Assembly: GCF_000981585.1 (NCBI RefSeq)
Contig: NZ_LN831776.1
Location: forward strand, 2,433,001 to 2,497,000
Direction of reading: 5' to 3'
DNA: 64,000 bases
Origin: Paenibacillus riograndensis SBR5
Lineage (GTDB): Bacteria > Bacillota > Bacilli > Paenibacillales > Paenibacillaceae
The translations under genes were made by a program, and so were the position numbers. Shown piece after piece: positions 26,251 through 34,868 of this stretch; within the stretch, counting starts at the first letter, position 1, and each line of letters opens with the position of its first letter. The notes under the pieces are model-generated. The model was not told the origin of the DNA. It was given only the letters and a program-made list of their open reading frames with translations, and made no database searches.

Positions 26251-27132
26251 GTGCATACGCTTAAGCAAACTAGACTGGCGATCTTTATCGGATTATTTCC
26301 GGCGCTGGTCATCTATCTTGGAATTGCGATCATACCGATCGGCATTTCGCTTTACTACTCGGTGATGGACTGGAACGGAATCGGTAAGATGACTTTTATC
26401 GGCCTGGACAACTATTCGCGTATTCTCACGGATGATACGTTCTGGCTTTCGGTTCAGAATAACGTTGTGATTATGCTTACCGGATTGGTCGGGCAGATTC
26501 CGCTGGGCCTGATTATGGCTTTGCTGCTGAACCGGGGGCTGAAGGGCTCCGGCTTTTTCCGTACCGTAGGGTTTATGCCCGTTGTAATTTCTTCTGTCAT
26601 GGTTTCCTTAATTTGGGGCATGATTTATAACACAGAATACGGAATGCTGAACAGCATGCTGGCGTTCTTCGGGCTGGGAAGCTGGCAGCAGAACTGGCTG
26701 GGCGACATGAAGTGGTCCATGCTGTCGATCAGTGTGGCGTACATTTGGCAGAACTGCGGGCTGTACATGGTTATTTTCCTCGCCGCCCTGCAAAATATTC
26801 CGGATGAAGTCAATGAAGCAGCAGAGCTGGACGGCGCAACAGGCTTCCGGCGCACGCTGCATATCACTATTCCGATGCTCCGCAGCACGATTATGGTTGC
26901 GGTGGTGTACAGCATCAGCAACTCCTTCCGTGTGTTTGATCTGATCCAGGTGCTTACCGGCGGCGGCCCGGCGCATCAGACCGAAGTCATGACGCTCTAT
27001 ATGTACAACAGTGCGTTCATGAATCTGCGCTACGGGTACGGCAGTGCGGTATCCATTCTGATCCTGCTGTTCAGCCTGATTGTGATTAGCATCGTCAACC
27101 GGATCGGCCGGGAGAAGGATGCCCGAGGATGA
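26251..27132 (+). CDS. Sugar ABC transporter permease (MalF/UgpA type)
   Basis: A 293-residue permease with six predicted helices (IFIGLFPALVIYLGIAIIPI is the first). The EAA loop is EAAELDGATGFRRTLHITIP. The frame is open back to 26179, but GGAAGGGGG at 26235-26243 selects GTG 26251. It pairs with the permease at 27176. An LTGGGPAHQTEVMTLYMY segment close to the C-terminus is typical of this subunit. Confidence 0.93.
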   Translation: MHTLKQTRLAIFIGLFPALVIYLGIAIIPIGISLYYSVMDWNGIGKMTFIGLDNYSRILTDDTFWLSVQNNVVIMLTGLVGQIPLGLIMALLLNRGLKGSGFFRTVGFMPVVISSVMVSLIWGMIYNTEYGMLNSMLAFFGLGSWQQNWLGDMKWSMLSISVAYIWQNCGLYMVIFLAALQNIPDEVNEAAELDGATGFRRTLHITIPMLRSTIMVAVVYSISNSFRVFDLIQVLTGGGPAHQTEVMTLYMYNSAFMNLRYGYGSAVSILILLFSLIVISIVNRIGREKDARG

Positions 27133-27175
27133 TTTTATCAGAAACTAAGGTTATTTATGAAAGGAGGAAGACATA

Positions 27176-28006
27176 ATGAAGAAAAAATCGCCGTTGTTCA
27201 AAATCTTCGCCTACACATTTTTAAGCCTGTTCGCTATTATGAATATAATTCCGATTTTCTGGATGATCGTCAACTCCTTTAAAGAAGAGCAGGAATATGC
27301 GGCGAACCCGTTTTCCTTTCCAGCCACACTGCATTTCTCGAACTATACCAAAGCTTGGGAAGTTGCCAATATGAATATTTACTTTTTGAACAGCCTGCTG
27401 ATTACGTTCGTATCGCTGCTCGTGACCGTGCTGCTGGGCTCGCTTGCCGCCTATTTTCTCGCACGTTTCACCTTCAGGCTGCGCGGGTTTACGTATGCGC
27501 TATTCTTGCTGGGGATGCTGGTGCCGATTCACGCCACCTTGATTCCCATCTTTCTGATTATGCAAAAATTAAGTCTCATTGATACGTATTTATCGCTTAT
27601 CCTGCCTTACACCGCTTTTCACCTGTCGCTGACGGTGTTTATCCTGGAGGGCTTCATGCGGGGGTTTCCCAAGGATCTGGAGGAATCGGGCATCATGGAC
27701 GGGGCCGGGGTATTCCGCATTTTCTGGTCTATTATTCTGCCGATTACCCGCCCTGCGATGGCTACGGTGGTAATACTCAACTTTATATACAACTGGAATG
27801 AATATTTATTCGCGCTGGTGCTGATCACCTCCAATTCGCTTAAGACGCTGCCTCTCGGCCTGGCGAACTTTGTAGGGGTGGAGACGGCGAGTTATACTTT
27901 GCAGATGTCGGCGCTGACCATCGCGCTTGTTCCCATACTGATCTTCTATCTGCTGCTGCAAAAGCAGCTGGTAACCGGGATGACCGCAGGGGCCGTCAAG
28001 GGCTGA
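27176..28006 (+). CDS. Sugar ABC transporter permease (MalG/AraQ type)
   Basis: A 276-residue permease that starts MKKKSPLFKIFAYTFLSLF, with six predicted helices. It has the sequence NSFKEEQEYAANPFSFP after helix 1 and the EAA loop EESGIMDGAGVFRIFWSIIL. An AAAGGAGGA site precedes the ATG. It is the second membrane subunit of this importer. As in the first cluster, no ATPase gene is linked. Confidence 0.93.
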   Translation: MKKKSPLFKIFAYTFLSLFAIMNIIPIFWMIVNSFKEEQEYAANPFSFPATLHFSNYTKAWEVANMNIYFLNSLLITFVSLLVTVLLGSLAAYFLARFTFRLRGFTYALFLLGMLVPIHATLIPIFLIMQKLSLIDTYLSLILPYTAFHLSLTVFILEGFMRGFPKDLEESGIMDGAGVFRIFWSIILPITRPAMATVVILNFIYNWNEYLFALVLITSNSLKTLPLGLANFVGVETASYTLQMSALTIALVPILIFYLLLQKQLVTGMTAGAVKG

Positions 28007-28079
28007 GCCTGGAGACTCCGGTCCATCGGCTGGCAGCTGCAAAGAAGCAGGCGGCGGAGAGAAAAAGGAGTCTTAACGG

Positions 28080-29888
28080 ATGAAGATACGCTGGAGAAAG
28101 CCCCGCAATTTCGGTCTAAAGCGCAAGGCGCTGGTCATATTTCTGCTCTTTGTCATTCTCCCGACCATCGGAGTTGGGGTCATTGTGCAATATAAATATA
28201 ACAAGGTCCTGCGCGAGCAGTTCATCAGCTCCACCAGGCGCAACCTTGACAATGTGACCAGCCAGCTTGGCGAGCAGACCAAAATGGTGGAGGACATCGC
28301 GGATTATTTTATCCTGAGTCCCGACATGCGGAACTTTCTCAGCAGCTATCCGCCGCTTGGGAATGAACAGAAGGCGGTATACAAACGCAATATTGAAGAT
28401 TTTCTGACCTTTCAATTGATGTCAAAAAGTTATATCCGCTCCATCGTCATCTCCGGCTTCAACGGCAATTCCATCGAGATGGGCGAGCCGTTCAGCGGGG
28501 ATGAAGGGGTGTGGGAACGTGAGGCGGTGGCCCGTAAAGGCGGGATATACTGGACGGAAGGCTATCCGCTGAAAAGCTCCTGGAACGGGCAGGTCCGGGT
28601 ATTGTCGATGATCCGTATCCTGAACTCCTTCAGTGAGATCACGAAGCCCCTCGGCATGCTGACCATCCGCTTAGATGAGGCTTCCATAGCCGCACAGCTT
28701 GAAAAAGGCGTGCTGGCTGCTGACTACGGAAGCGTGTTCATGGTAGGCGGGGCAGGGGATCTGATTCTGGAATCGGTCAACCGTCTTCCGGGCGGCTATG
28801 TTCCCGGCCCATCCCAGATGCATGCGCTTACCACCGGCACAAACAAGCTGGCAGCCTACACGGTTGCCGGCAAGCGGTACCTGACGATGTACAATCAAAT
28901 CGAAAATTCCAAGTGGAAAGTGGTTGTCATGATCTCTGAGGCCAAAATGGCGGAGGAATTCCGCGGTGTCAAGATCGTGATGCTTATCATCCTGACAGCC
29001 ATACTGGTACTGGCGCTCACCGCACTATTCGGGTTCCACTACACCATTATCCGTCCCATTCTAAGACTGAAAATCGAAACGGGGCGGGTGGCCGGCGGGG
29101 ACTTCAGCGCGCGGGTGCCTATCGACTCACAGGATGAAATCGCCGAGCTGAACAGCAAGTTTAATGAGATGGTAATGACGATCCAGCAGCTCATTGAACA
29201 TAAATATAAGCTTGAGCTGCGGGAGAGGGAATCGGAGCTGCGGCTGATGCAGAATCAGATGGACCCGCATTTCCTCTATAACACGCTGGATATGATCCGT
29301 TGGACGGCCCGTCTGGAGCAGGCGGAGCAGTCCAGCCAGCTGATCGAAATGCTGTCCAGGTTCTTTCGGGCCAGCGTCAATAATGGCAGCTACCAGACGA
29401 CGCTGGGCAAGGAAATGGAATTTGTCCAGGCCTACTTGTATTTACAGCAGTACCGGCTGGGGGACAAGCTGTCTTATTCGCTGCACCTGGAGCCGGGAAT
29501 TGAGGATGCAGTCACCCTGAAGGCGACCATTCAGCCTCTGGTGGAGAACGCGCTTAAGCATGCCTGGGACCGGAGCAGGCCTGTGAACAGGATCGAAGTA
29601 AAGGCTTATACAGCCGGAGATGAAATCAGGATTGAGGTGACCGACAACGGCAAGGGGATGACGGCGGACCGGGCGCGGGCGGTAGCGGCAGCCCTGAAGC
29701 CTGGGCCATCAGAGCGAATAGCCGGGCACGGGGGCGCGCTGCATAATATTCATGAACGGCTGTCCATTTTCTTCGGACAGGCGTTCGGACTGAAGATCAT
29801 CTATACTTCGGATGAAGGCACGGGAATCCGCATCATTCTCCCGCTGCAGCGGACCGAAAGAGAGGGGGGTGAAGATCATGAGCAATAA
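28080..29888 (+). CDS. Sensor histidine kinase, YesM-like
   Basis: A 602-residue membrane sensor. TM1 is at about 20-42, an extracellular dCache-like domain follows, TM2 is at about 300-322, then HAMP (IRPILRLKIETGRVAGGDFS). The His-kinase domain has the phosphoacceptor in QMDPHFLYNTLDMIRW. The HATPase domain has the N box VENALKHAW and DNGKGMT. It lies 73 bases behind the permease and overlaps the response regulator by 11 bases, so the two form a cognate pair. It probably senses a sugar, perhaps through the binding protein, and induces this cluster (inference). Confidence 0.94.
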   Translation: MKIRWRKPRNFGLKRKALVIFLLFVILPTIGVGVIVQYKYNKVLREQFISSTRRNLDNVTSQLGEQTKMVEDIADYFILSPDMRNFLSSYPPLGNEQKAVYKRNIEDFLTFQLMSKSYIRSIVISGFNGNSIEMGEPFSGDEGVWEREAVARKGGIYWTEGYPLKSSWNGQVRVLSMIRILNSFSEITKPLGMLTIRLDEASIAAQLEKGVLAADYGSVFMVGGAGDLILESVNRLPGGYVPGPSQMHALTTGTNKLAAYTVAGKRYLTMYNQIENSKWKVVVMISEAKMAEEFRGVKIVMLIILTAILVLALTALFGFHYTIIRPILRLKIETGRVAGGDFSARVPIDSQDEIAELNSKFNEMVMTIQQLIEHKYKLELRERESELRLMQNQMDPHFLYNTLDMIRWTARLEQAEQSSQLIEMLSRFFRASVNNGSYQTTLGKEMEFVQAYLYLQQYRLGDKLSYSLHLEPGIEDAVTLKATIQPLVENALKHAWDRSRPVNRIEVKAYTAGDEIRIEVTDNGKGMTADRARAVAAALKPGPSERIAGHGGALHNIHERLSIFFGQAFGLKIIYTSDEGTGIRIILPLQRTEREGGEDHEQ

Positions 29889-31458
29889 CGGAAAAGGGAA
29901 TGCCAATGGGCTTAAAATGCTGATTGTCGATGATGAGCCGATCATTTGCAAGGGACTTCGCTTGACCATCGACTGGGCTGCGCTTGGGATTGAGGTGATT
30001 GGCGAGGCCTATGACGGGGAGGAAGCGCTGCAGGTGATGGCAAATACTGAAGTGGATTTCCTGCTCTCAGATATCCGGATGGAGGGGATGGACGGTCTGC
30101 AGCTGGCCGAGCAAGTAGGACAGCGGTACCCTGAGGTGCGGATGGTCATCATCAGCGGCTATGAAGATTTCGATTATGCGCGCCAGGCCATGCGGCTTGG
30201 GGTGAACGATTATTTGCTGAAGCCGGTCAATGTGGACGAGCTTACCGGGGTAGTGGGCAAGCTGGCGGATGAAATCCGCCGCCGGCAGCAGGAGGGCGGC
30301 AAGGATGAGGTCAAGCTCTGGCTGACCCATATGGCCAGGCATGGCATTGCCTACCGCAGGGCTGTTCCGCCATCGCTGCAGGGAGCCCAGTTCAGAATTC
30401 TGGCGACACAGCTCGGGTCTTTTCACGAGCGTTATGCGGAACTCGGCCAGGAGAAATACGAGCAGCTGCAGGAGCAATGGGTTAGCAGGCTTCATCAGCG
30501 TCTTTCGCTGCCCGGCCTGAGGCTGGTCTCGATCTTCGATCATGAGAATCTGCTGATCACGCTGGGGGTGTCGGACCATTGGATGGAGCCGCAGGAATGG
30601 CGGGTACTGCTGGACCGCCTTATGGAGGAGCTAATCCCCGAGGCGGAGCTCCACTGCGGTGTATCACAGGTTTATGCCGATGCAACAGAAACGGCAGACC
30701 GCTGTACCGAAGCCGCGGAACTGCTGCGTTATTCCGTGTTGGGGCAAGCTGTTGTTTTAGATCAAGAGGCAGTCCGGCAGTGGAGCGGCGTCCGGGAGCC
30801 GGCTGCCCTGGATATTGCAGATATGGTGCAGAAGCTGGTCGCGGCTTTATTCAAGCAGGATGCCGGGGAAACGGGCGGTCTTGTGTCGGAGATGCTGCAA
30901 TTTTTTAGGCGCGAGTCGTATTTGCTGCATGAAATTATGACGGTGTATGAGGAACTGTTCGCCCTGCTGCGCCAGCGGCTGCGCAAGAGCGGAATCACGG
31001 GAATGGATTACGGCCGTCAGGTCCCGGATCTGTATCTGTATAATTCTTACGAGGCTCTGGAGGAGCTGATCCGAAAGGACATGGCTGATTTGCTGGAGCT
31101 GATTGAGCAGAATGGAACAGACCGCTCCTACTGGATCGTCGAAAAGGCCAAACGTTACATCGAAGCGCAGTACCGCACCGATCTCAAGGCTTCCGAGGTC
31201 GCGGCCTGGCTGAAGATCACGCCCAGCTATTTCAGCTATATTTTCAAGCAGAGCACGGGCAAAGGCTTCACCGAATATATGAACGAGCTGCGGATCGAGC
31301 AGGCCAAGGCGCTGCTTGCGTCCACACATGACAAGGTGTTCGAAATTGCCGACCAGGTGGGCTACAAGGAATACAAGTACTTCGTAACGGTATTCAAATC
31401 CTATACGGGCATGACCCCCAAGGAATACCGGGGACTCAGGGCGAGCAAGGACTTGTAG
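29878..31458 (+). CDS. AraC-type response regulator, YesN-like
   Basis: About 526 residues. The receiver domain (MLIVDDEPIICKGLRLTIDW) has its phosphoacceptor Asp in DFLLSDIRMEGMDG and Lys in NDYLLKPVN. A middle region of about 300 residues follows, and then a C-terminal AraC HTH pair (VAAWLKITPSYFSYIFKQSTG, then VGYKEYKYFVTVFKSYTG). The frame opens at 29812, but GGGGGGTGA just upstream selects ATG 29878 (GTG 29869 is possible). It overlaps the kinase gene, which implies translational coupling. Its likely targets are the importer and GH3 genes around it. Confidence 0.93.
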   Translation: MSNNGKGNANGLKMLIVDDEPIICKGLRLTIDWAALGIEVIGEAYDGEEALQVMANTEVDFLLSDIRMEGMDGLQLAEQVGQRYPEVRMVIISGYEDFDYARQAMRLGVNDYLLKPVNVDELTGVVGKLADEIRRRQQEGGKDEVKLWLTHMARHGIAYRRAVPPSLQGAQFRILATQLGSFHERYAELGQEKYEQLQEQWVSRLHQRLSLPGLRLVSIFDHENLLITLGVSDHWMEPQEWRVLLDRLMEELIPEAELHCGVSQVYADATETADRCTEAAELLRYSVLGQAVVLDQEAVRQWSGVREPAALDIADMVQKLVAALFKQDAGETGGLVSEMLQFFRRESYLLHEIMTVYEELFALLRQRLRKSGITGMDYGRQVPDLYLYNSYEALEELIRKDMADLLELIEQNGTDRSYWIVEKAKRYIEAQYRTDLKASEVAAWLKITPSYFSYIFKQSTGKGFTEYMNELRIEQAKALLASTHDKVFEIADQVGYKEYKYFVTVFKSYTGMTPKEYRGLRASKDL

Positions 31459-31563
31459 GGCTGGGGCGGTAAAGTGCAGAAGGTCTGCTTCCTTGCTGAT
31501 ATTTGCATATTTAATCTTTAGCGTTCAGTTTAGATGAGGGCAACAAACGGGAGGAACAAATAG

Positions 31564-33870
31564 ATGGAGGTATACAAGAATTCATCTTTTCGTGTAGAGG
31601 AGCGGGTTCAGGATCTTCTGTCCCGCATGACGCTGCGTGAAAAGATAGGCCAGCTTAACCAGCGGATGTACGGCTGGGATGCTTACGCCTGGGAGAACGG
31701 GGAGCTGGTGCTTACCGAGGCTTTCCGGCAGGAGGTCGCTGCCGGTGGAGGCATGGGGGCGCTGTATGGATTATTCCGCAGCGACCCTTGGTCCGGCGTC
31801 GATTACAGCAATGGCATTACGGCTGCGGACAGCGCCTCAGCTGCGAACAAGGTGCAGCGTTATATTCGGGAGCACACGCGGCTGGGTATTCCCGTGCTGC
31901 TCAGCGAGGAGTGTCCGCATGGCCATCAGGCGCTGGACGGTACGCTGCTGCCGGTGAATCTGGCGGTCGGGGCGACCTGGAATCCGCAGCTGATGGAGCA
32001 GGCCTACAGCAAGGTGGCCCTGGAGCTGCGCAGCCGCGGCGCGCAGATTGGACTGCTGTCTGCGCTGGATATTCTGCATGATCCGCGCTGGGGACGTTCC
32101 GAGGAATGCTACAGCGAGGACCCGTTTCTGGCCGCTGCCTTTACGGCAGCAGCGGTGCGCGGGATGCAGGGAACGCGCGGAGAGCCGGCTTCGCCGGGCA
32201 AGGTGGCGGTGATCCTCAAGCACCTGTGCGCCCAGGGGGCTGCGCAGGGCGGAAGGAACGCCGGACCGGCAGCCATCGGGGAGCGCGAGCTGCGCGAGAT
32301 CCATCTCCCGGCAGCGCGGGCGGGAGCAGCGGCAGGTGCTGCGGGATTCATGGCCGCGTACAATGAAATCGACGGCATTCCCTGCCATGCCAATGAGGCG
32401 CTGCTCAGCGGTATTTTGCGCGGGGAGTGGGGGTTTGACGGCATTGTTATGGCTGACGGCCAGGCCATCGACCGTCTGGTGGCGCTCACCGGCAGCCATG
32501 AGGGGGCAGCGGCGCTGGCGTTGAGCGCCGGGGTCGATCTAAGCCTGTGGGACAAGGGGTTCACCACGCTGGAGGAGGCGGTGAAGCTGGGGCTGGCCAG
32601 CGAAGCAGATATTGACCGCGCAGCCGCACGCGTGCTGACGCTGAAGTTCCGGCTCGGCCTGTTCGACGAGCCGTATACAGATGAGCAGCAGGCGCTTACC
32701 GCCGTGGGCCATGCGGATACCCGCGAGCTGAATCTGCAGGTGGCGCGGGAATCGGTTGTGTTACTGAAGAATGAAGGAGGCCTGCTTCCGCTTGCGGCTC
32801 AACACCGCCGGATTGCCGTCATCGGTCCCAACGCAGACCGGCTGTATAATCAGCTCGGCGATTATACGAGCATACAACGCGAAGGAACCGGTACGACAGT
32901 GCTGAAGGGCATCCGGCAGTGCGCTCCAGGCGGTGCCGAGGTCGTGTATGCCCTCGGCTGCGGTATCCGCGAGTCTTCTACAGCAGGGCTTAGCGAAGCG
33001 GTGGAGCTGGCGCGCAGCGCGGATGTAGCTGTGCTGGTGCTCGGCGGCAGCAGCGCACGGCAGTTCGGCGGCGACTTCGAAGCCAACGGCGCCGCGATTA
33101 TCAGTGAAGGCAGTCCGTCCGAAATGGACTGCGGGGAAGGGGTTGACCTGGCCGACCTGCGGCTCGGCGGCATCCAGCAGCAGCTCGCGGAGGCGGTTGC
33201 CGCCACCGGCACGCCGGTCGTGGCGGTCATTATCCAGGGCCGCCCGCATGCCCTGGACGGGCTGGCGCCGCTGGCTGGTGCGCTGCTCTGCACCGGGTAT
33301 CCGGGGACTGAAGGCGGACAGGCTATCGCCGAAATTCTGTTCGGCCATGTGAATCCCAGCGGCAAGCTGCCGGTGTCCCTGCCGCGCTCTTCAGGGCAGC
33401 TGCCGGTCTACTACAACCAGAAGGACCCTGGCCGCCCCCGTGTATATGTGGACATGCCGTCAGCCCCGCTGTATCCTTTTGGACATGGGCTCAGCTACAC
33501 GAGATTTGAATACAGCAGCGTGGCACTATCGGCGGACTCAATCTCCGCCGGTGACCTTAAGGCAGGCCGTGAAGTAGCCGCCAGCATCAAAGTGAGGAAT
33601 ACCGGAACCTCCAGGGGGATGGAGACCGTCCAGCTGTACATCCGTGCCCGCGAGTCCGGCATTACGCGCCGTATAGCGGAACTGAAGGGCTTCCACAAAA
33701 TCACGTTGCAGCCTAATGAAGAGAAAACCGTGACCTTCCGCTTGGGTGTGGAAGAGTTAGGCGTGTGGAATACTGCGATGAAGTTTGCTCCCGTGCCTTG
33801 CCGGGTTACGGTTATGGCCGGAGGAAGCTCTGCGGATACCCAAGCGGCGGAGCTTGTGATCACGGGCTGA
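31564..33870 (+). CDS. GH3 beta-glycosidase
   Basis: A 768-residue glycoside hydrolase family 3 enzyme. The N-terminal TIM barrel starts at LREKIGQLNQRM and carries KHLCAQGAAQGGRN and the predicted nucleophile Asp298 in FDGIVMADGQAID. The alpha/beta sandwich domain follows (VVLLKNEGGLLPL onward), then a fibronectin-III-like C-terminal domain (ETVQLYIRARESGITRRIAE). There is no signal peptide, so it acts on imported sugars in the cytoplasm. The usual KH and SD(W/T) signatures are slightly altered (MADGQ). It is the last gene of the second sugar cluster and likely releases terminal beta-linked glucose or xylose (inference). Confidence 0.93.
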   Translation: MEVYKNSSFRVEERVQDLLSRMTLREKIGQLNQRMYGWDAYAWENGELVLTEAFRQEVAAGGGMGALYGLFRSDPWSGVDYSNGITAADSASAANKVQRYIREHTRLGIPVLLSEECPHGHQALDGTLLPVNLAVGATWNPQLMEQAYSKVALELRSRGAQIGLLSALDILHDPRWGRSEECYSEDPFLAAAFTAAAVRGMQGTRGEPASPGKVAVILKHLCAQGAAQGGRNAGPAAIGERELREIHLPAARAGAAAGAAGFMAAYNEIDGIPCHANEALLSGILRGEWGFDGIVMADGQAIDRLVALTGSHEGAAALALSAGVDLSLWDKGFTTLEEAVKLGLASEADIDRAAARVLTLKFRLGLFDEPYTDEQQALTAVGHADTRELNLQVARESVVLLKNEGGLLPLAAQHRRIAVIGPNADRLYNQLGDYTSIQREGTGTTVLKGIRQCAPGGAEVVYALGCGIRESSTAGLSEAVELARSADVAVLVLGGSSARQFGGDFEANGAAIISEGSPSEMDCGEGVDLADLRLGGIQQQLAEAVAATGTPVVAVIIQGRPHALDGLAPLAGALLCTGYPGTEGGQAIAEILFGHVNPSGKLPVSLPRSSGQLPVYYNQKDPGRPRVYVDMPSAPLYPFGHGLSYTRFEYSSVALSADSISAGDLKAGREVAASIKVRNTGTSRGMETVQLYIRARESGITRRIAELKGFHKITLQPNEEKTVTFRLGVEELGVWNTAMKFAPVPCRVTVMAGGSSADTQAAELVITG

Positions 33871-33941
33871 TTTCTGGCCGATTGGCAGGGGGAGGCAAGA
33901 ATGTTCCTTGTCAACAATTGATGTTGACGCAGTATATTACA

Positions 33942-33980
33942 AAAGATGCCCTACAGTCACTATGACTGTAGGGCATCTTT
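33942..33980. terminator. Perfect 18-bp hairpin after the GH3 gene
   Basis: Arms at 33942-33959 and 33963-33980 (AAAGATGCCCTACAGTCA and its complement) are perfect over 18 bases with a 3-base loop. The preceding GTCAACA/TGTTGAC at 33910-33928 is a second small palindrome. It is likely a terminator, with little T-run. Confidence 0.7.
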
Positions 33981-34137
33981 ATCTGCTCCAACGATATCGC
34001 CTTTTGTTTAAAAGCTGCAGCAGTTGTTGGTTAACTGCTGCTTTTTGCCTACGGACCACTCGACCACTGGCTCAGTCTACTGAGCCAGTCTTAACACAAT
34101 GGTCCTGCTCTCCGTGTAACATGGAGATTGGCCCGCC

Positions 34138-34394
34138 GCCGCGTCGAACCCCGCAACAACGGCAAAACTGCCGTTGTTTGGCCCCGCTGCCGCGTCGAAC
34201 CCCCGCAACAACGGCAAATCTGCCGTTGTTTAGCCCCGCTGCCACGTCGAACCCCGCAACAACGGCAAAACCGCCGTTGTTTGGCCCCGCTGCCGCGTCG
34301 AACCCCGTAACAACGGCAAAACTGCCGTTGTTTGCCCCCGCTGCCGCGTCGAACCCCCGCAACAACGGCAAAACTGCCGTTGTTTGGCCCGCCG
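34138..34394. repeat. 51-bp tandem palindromic repeat array A (5 units)
   Basis: Five consecutive units of 51-52 bases start at about 34138, 34189, 34241, 34292 and 34343. Each holds the hairpin AACAACGGCAAAACTGCCGT followed by TGTT and a GC-rich spacer with CCGCGTCGAACCCC. A sixth, isolated hairpin copy is at 34735-34772. Because 51 is a multiple of three, both strands show long open frames with a 17-residue repeat. There is no ribosome site, so these are taken as non-coding. The function is unknown. Confidence 0.8.
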
Positions 34395-34734
34395 GCAGGT
34401 GAGCAGTTGGAAAAAGGGAACTTATTTTTCCCTAAAATAAACATTCGCGAGGTTTAAGTGGAAAAAGGAAACTTAATTCGGCAATTTCACTCCGCCAGGA
34501 GAGAAACGGGCTGAATTAGTGTCCCTTTTTCCACTTAGCCTGCGATGCGCAGCGTATTCGAGCGAATTAGTGTCCCTTTTTCCACTTAGCCTGTGGAGCG
34601 CAGCGTTTTCGAGCGAATTAGTGTCCCTTTTTCCACTTAGCCTGCGGAGCGCAACGTTTTCGAGCGAATTAGTGTCCACTTAGCCTGCGATGCGCAGCGT
34701 ATTCGAGCGAATTAGTTGTACTTTTTCCATCTAA
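34395..34734. repeat. AAGTGGAAAAAG palindrome and 51-bp array C
   Basis: At 34405-34538 two half-sites (AGTTGGAAAAAGGGAACTTA, AAGTGGAAAAAGGAAACTTA) face CTGAATTAGTGTCCCTTTTT followed by CCACTTAG. Four tandem units then follow from 34539, 34590, 34641 and 34684, each containing GAGCGAATTAGTGTCC and CTTTTTCCACTTAG. The unit is 51 bases; unit 3 is 43 because of an 8-base deletion. No gene is supported here. Confidence 0.75.
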
Positions 34735-34782
34735 CCCCCGCAACAACGGCAAAATCGCCGTTGCTGCGGGGCCGCAGAGAAC

Positions 34783-34820
34783 GAGGGCCTCCTGGCTGAA
34801 ACACCAGCCAAGAGGCCCTC
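34783..34820 (-). terminator. Terminator of ilvD
   Basis: GAGGGCCT (34783-34790) and AGGCCCTC (34813-34820) form the outer stem with an inner TGGCT/AGCCA stem. It is placed 49 bases after the ilvD stop on the reverse strand. The T-run is poor. Confidence 0.6.
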
Positions 34821-34868
34821 GCAGTTCCGTGCTTCCTGCATTGAAACGTTAGCCCGGCCTGGCGCCGA

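Noticed and set aside
34138..34394. CRISPR array
   Set aside because: The units are adjacent near-identical copies with no unique spacers, the palindrome is inside each unit, and no cas gene is in the window.
34072..34444. Open frames with AAAGPNNGGFAVVAGFD-type repeats across array A
   Set aside because: The same effect of a period divisible by three. Frames exist on both strands without start signals.
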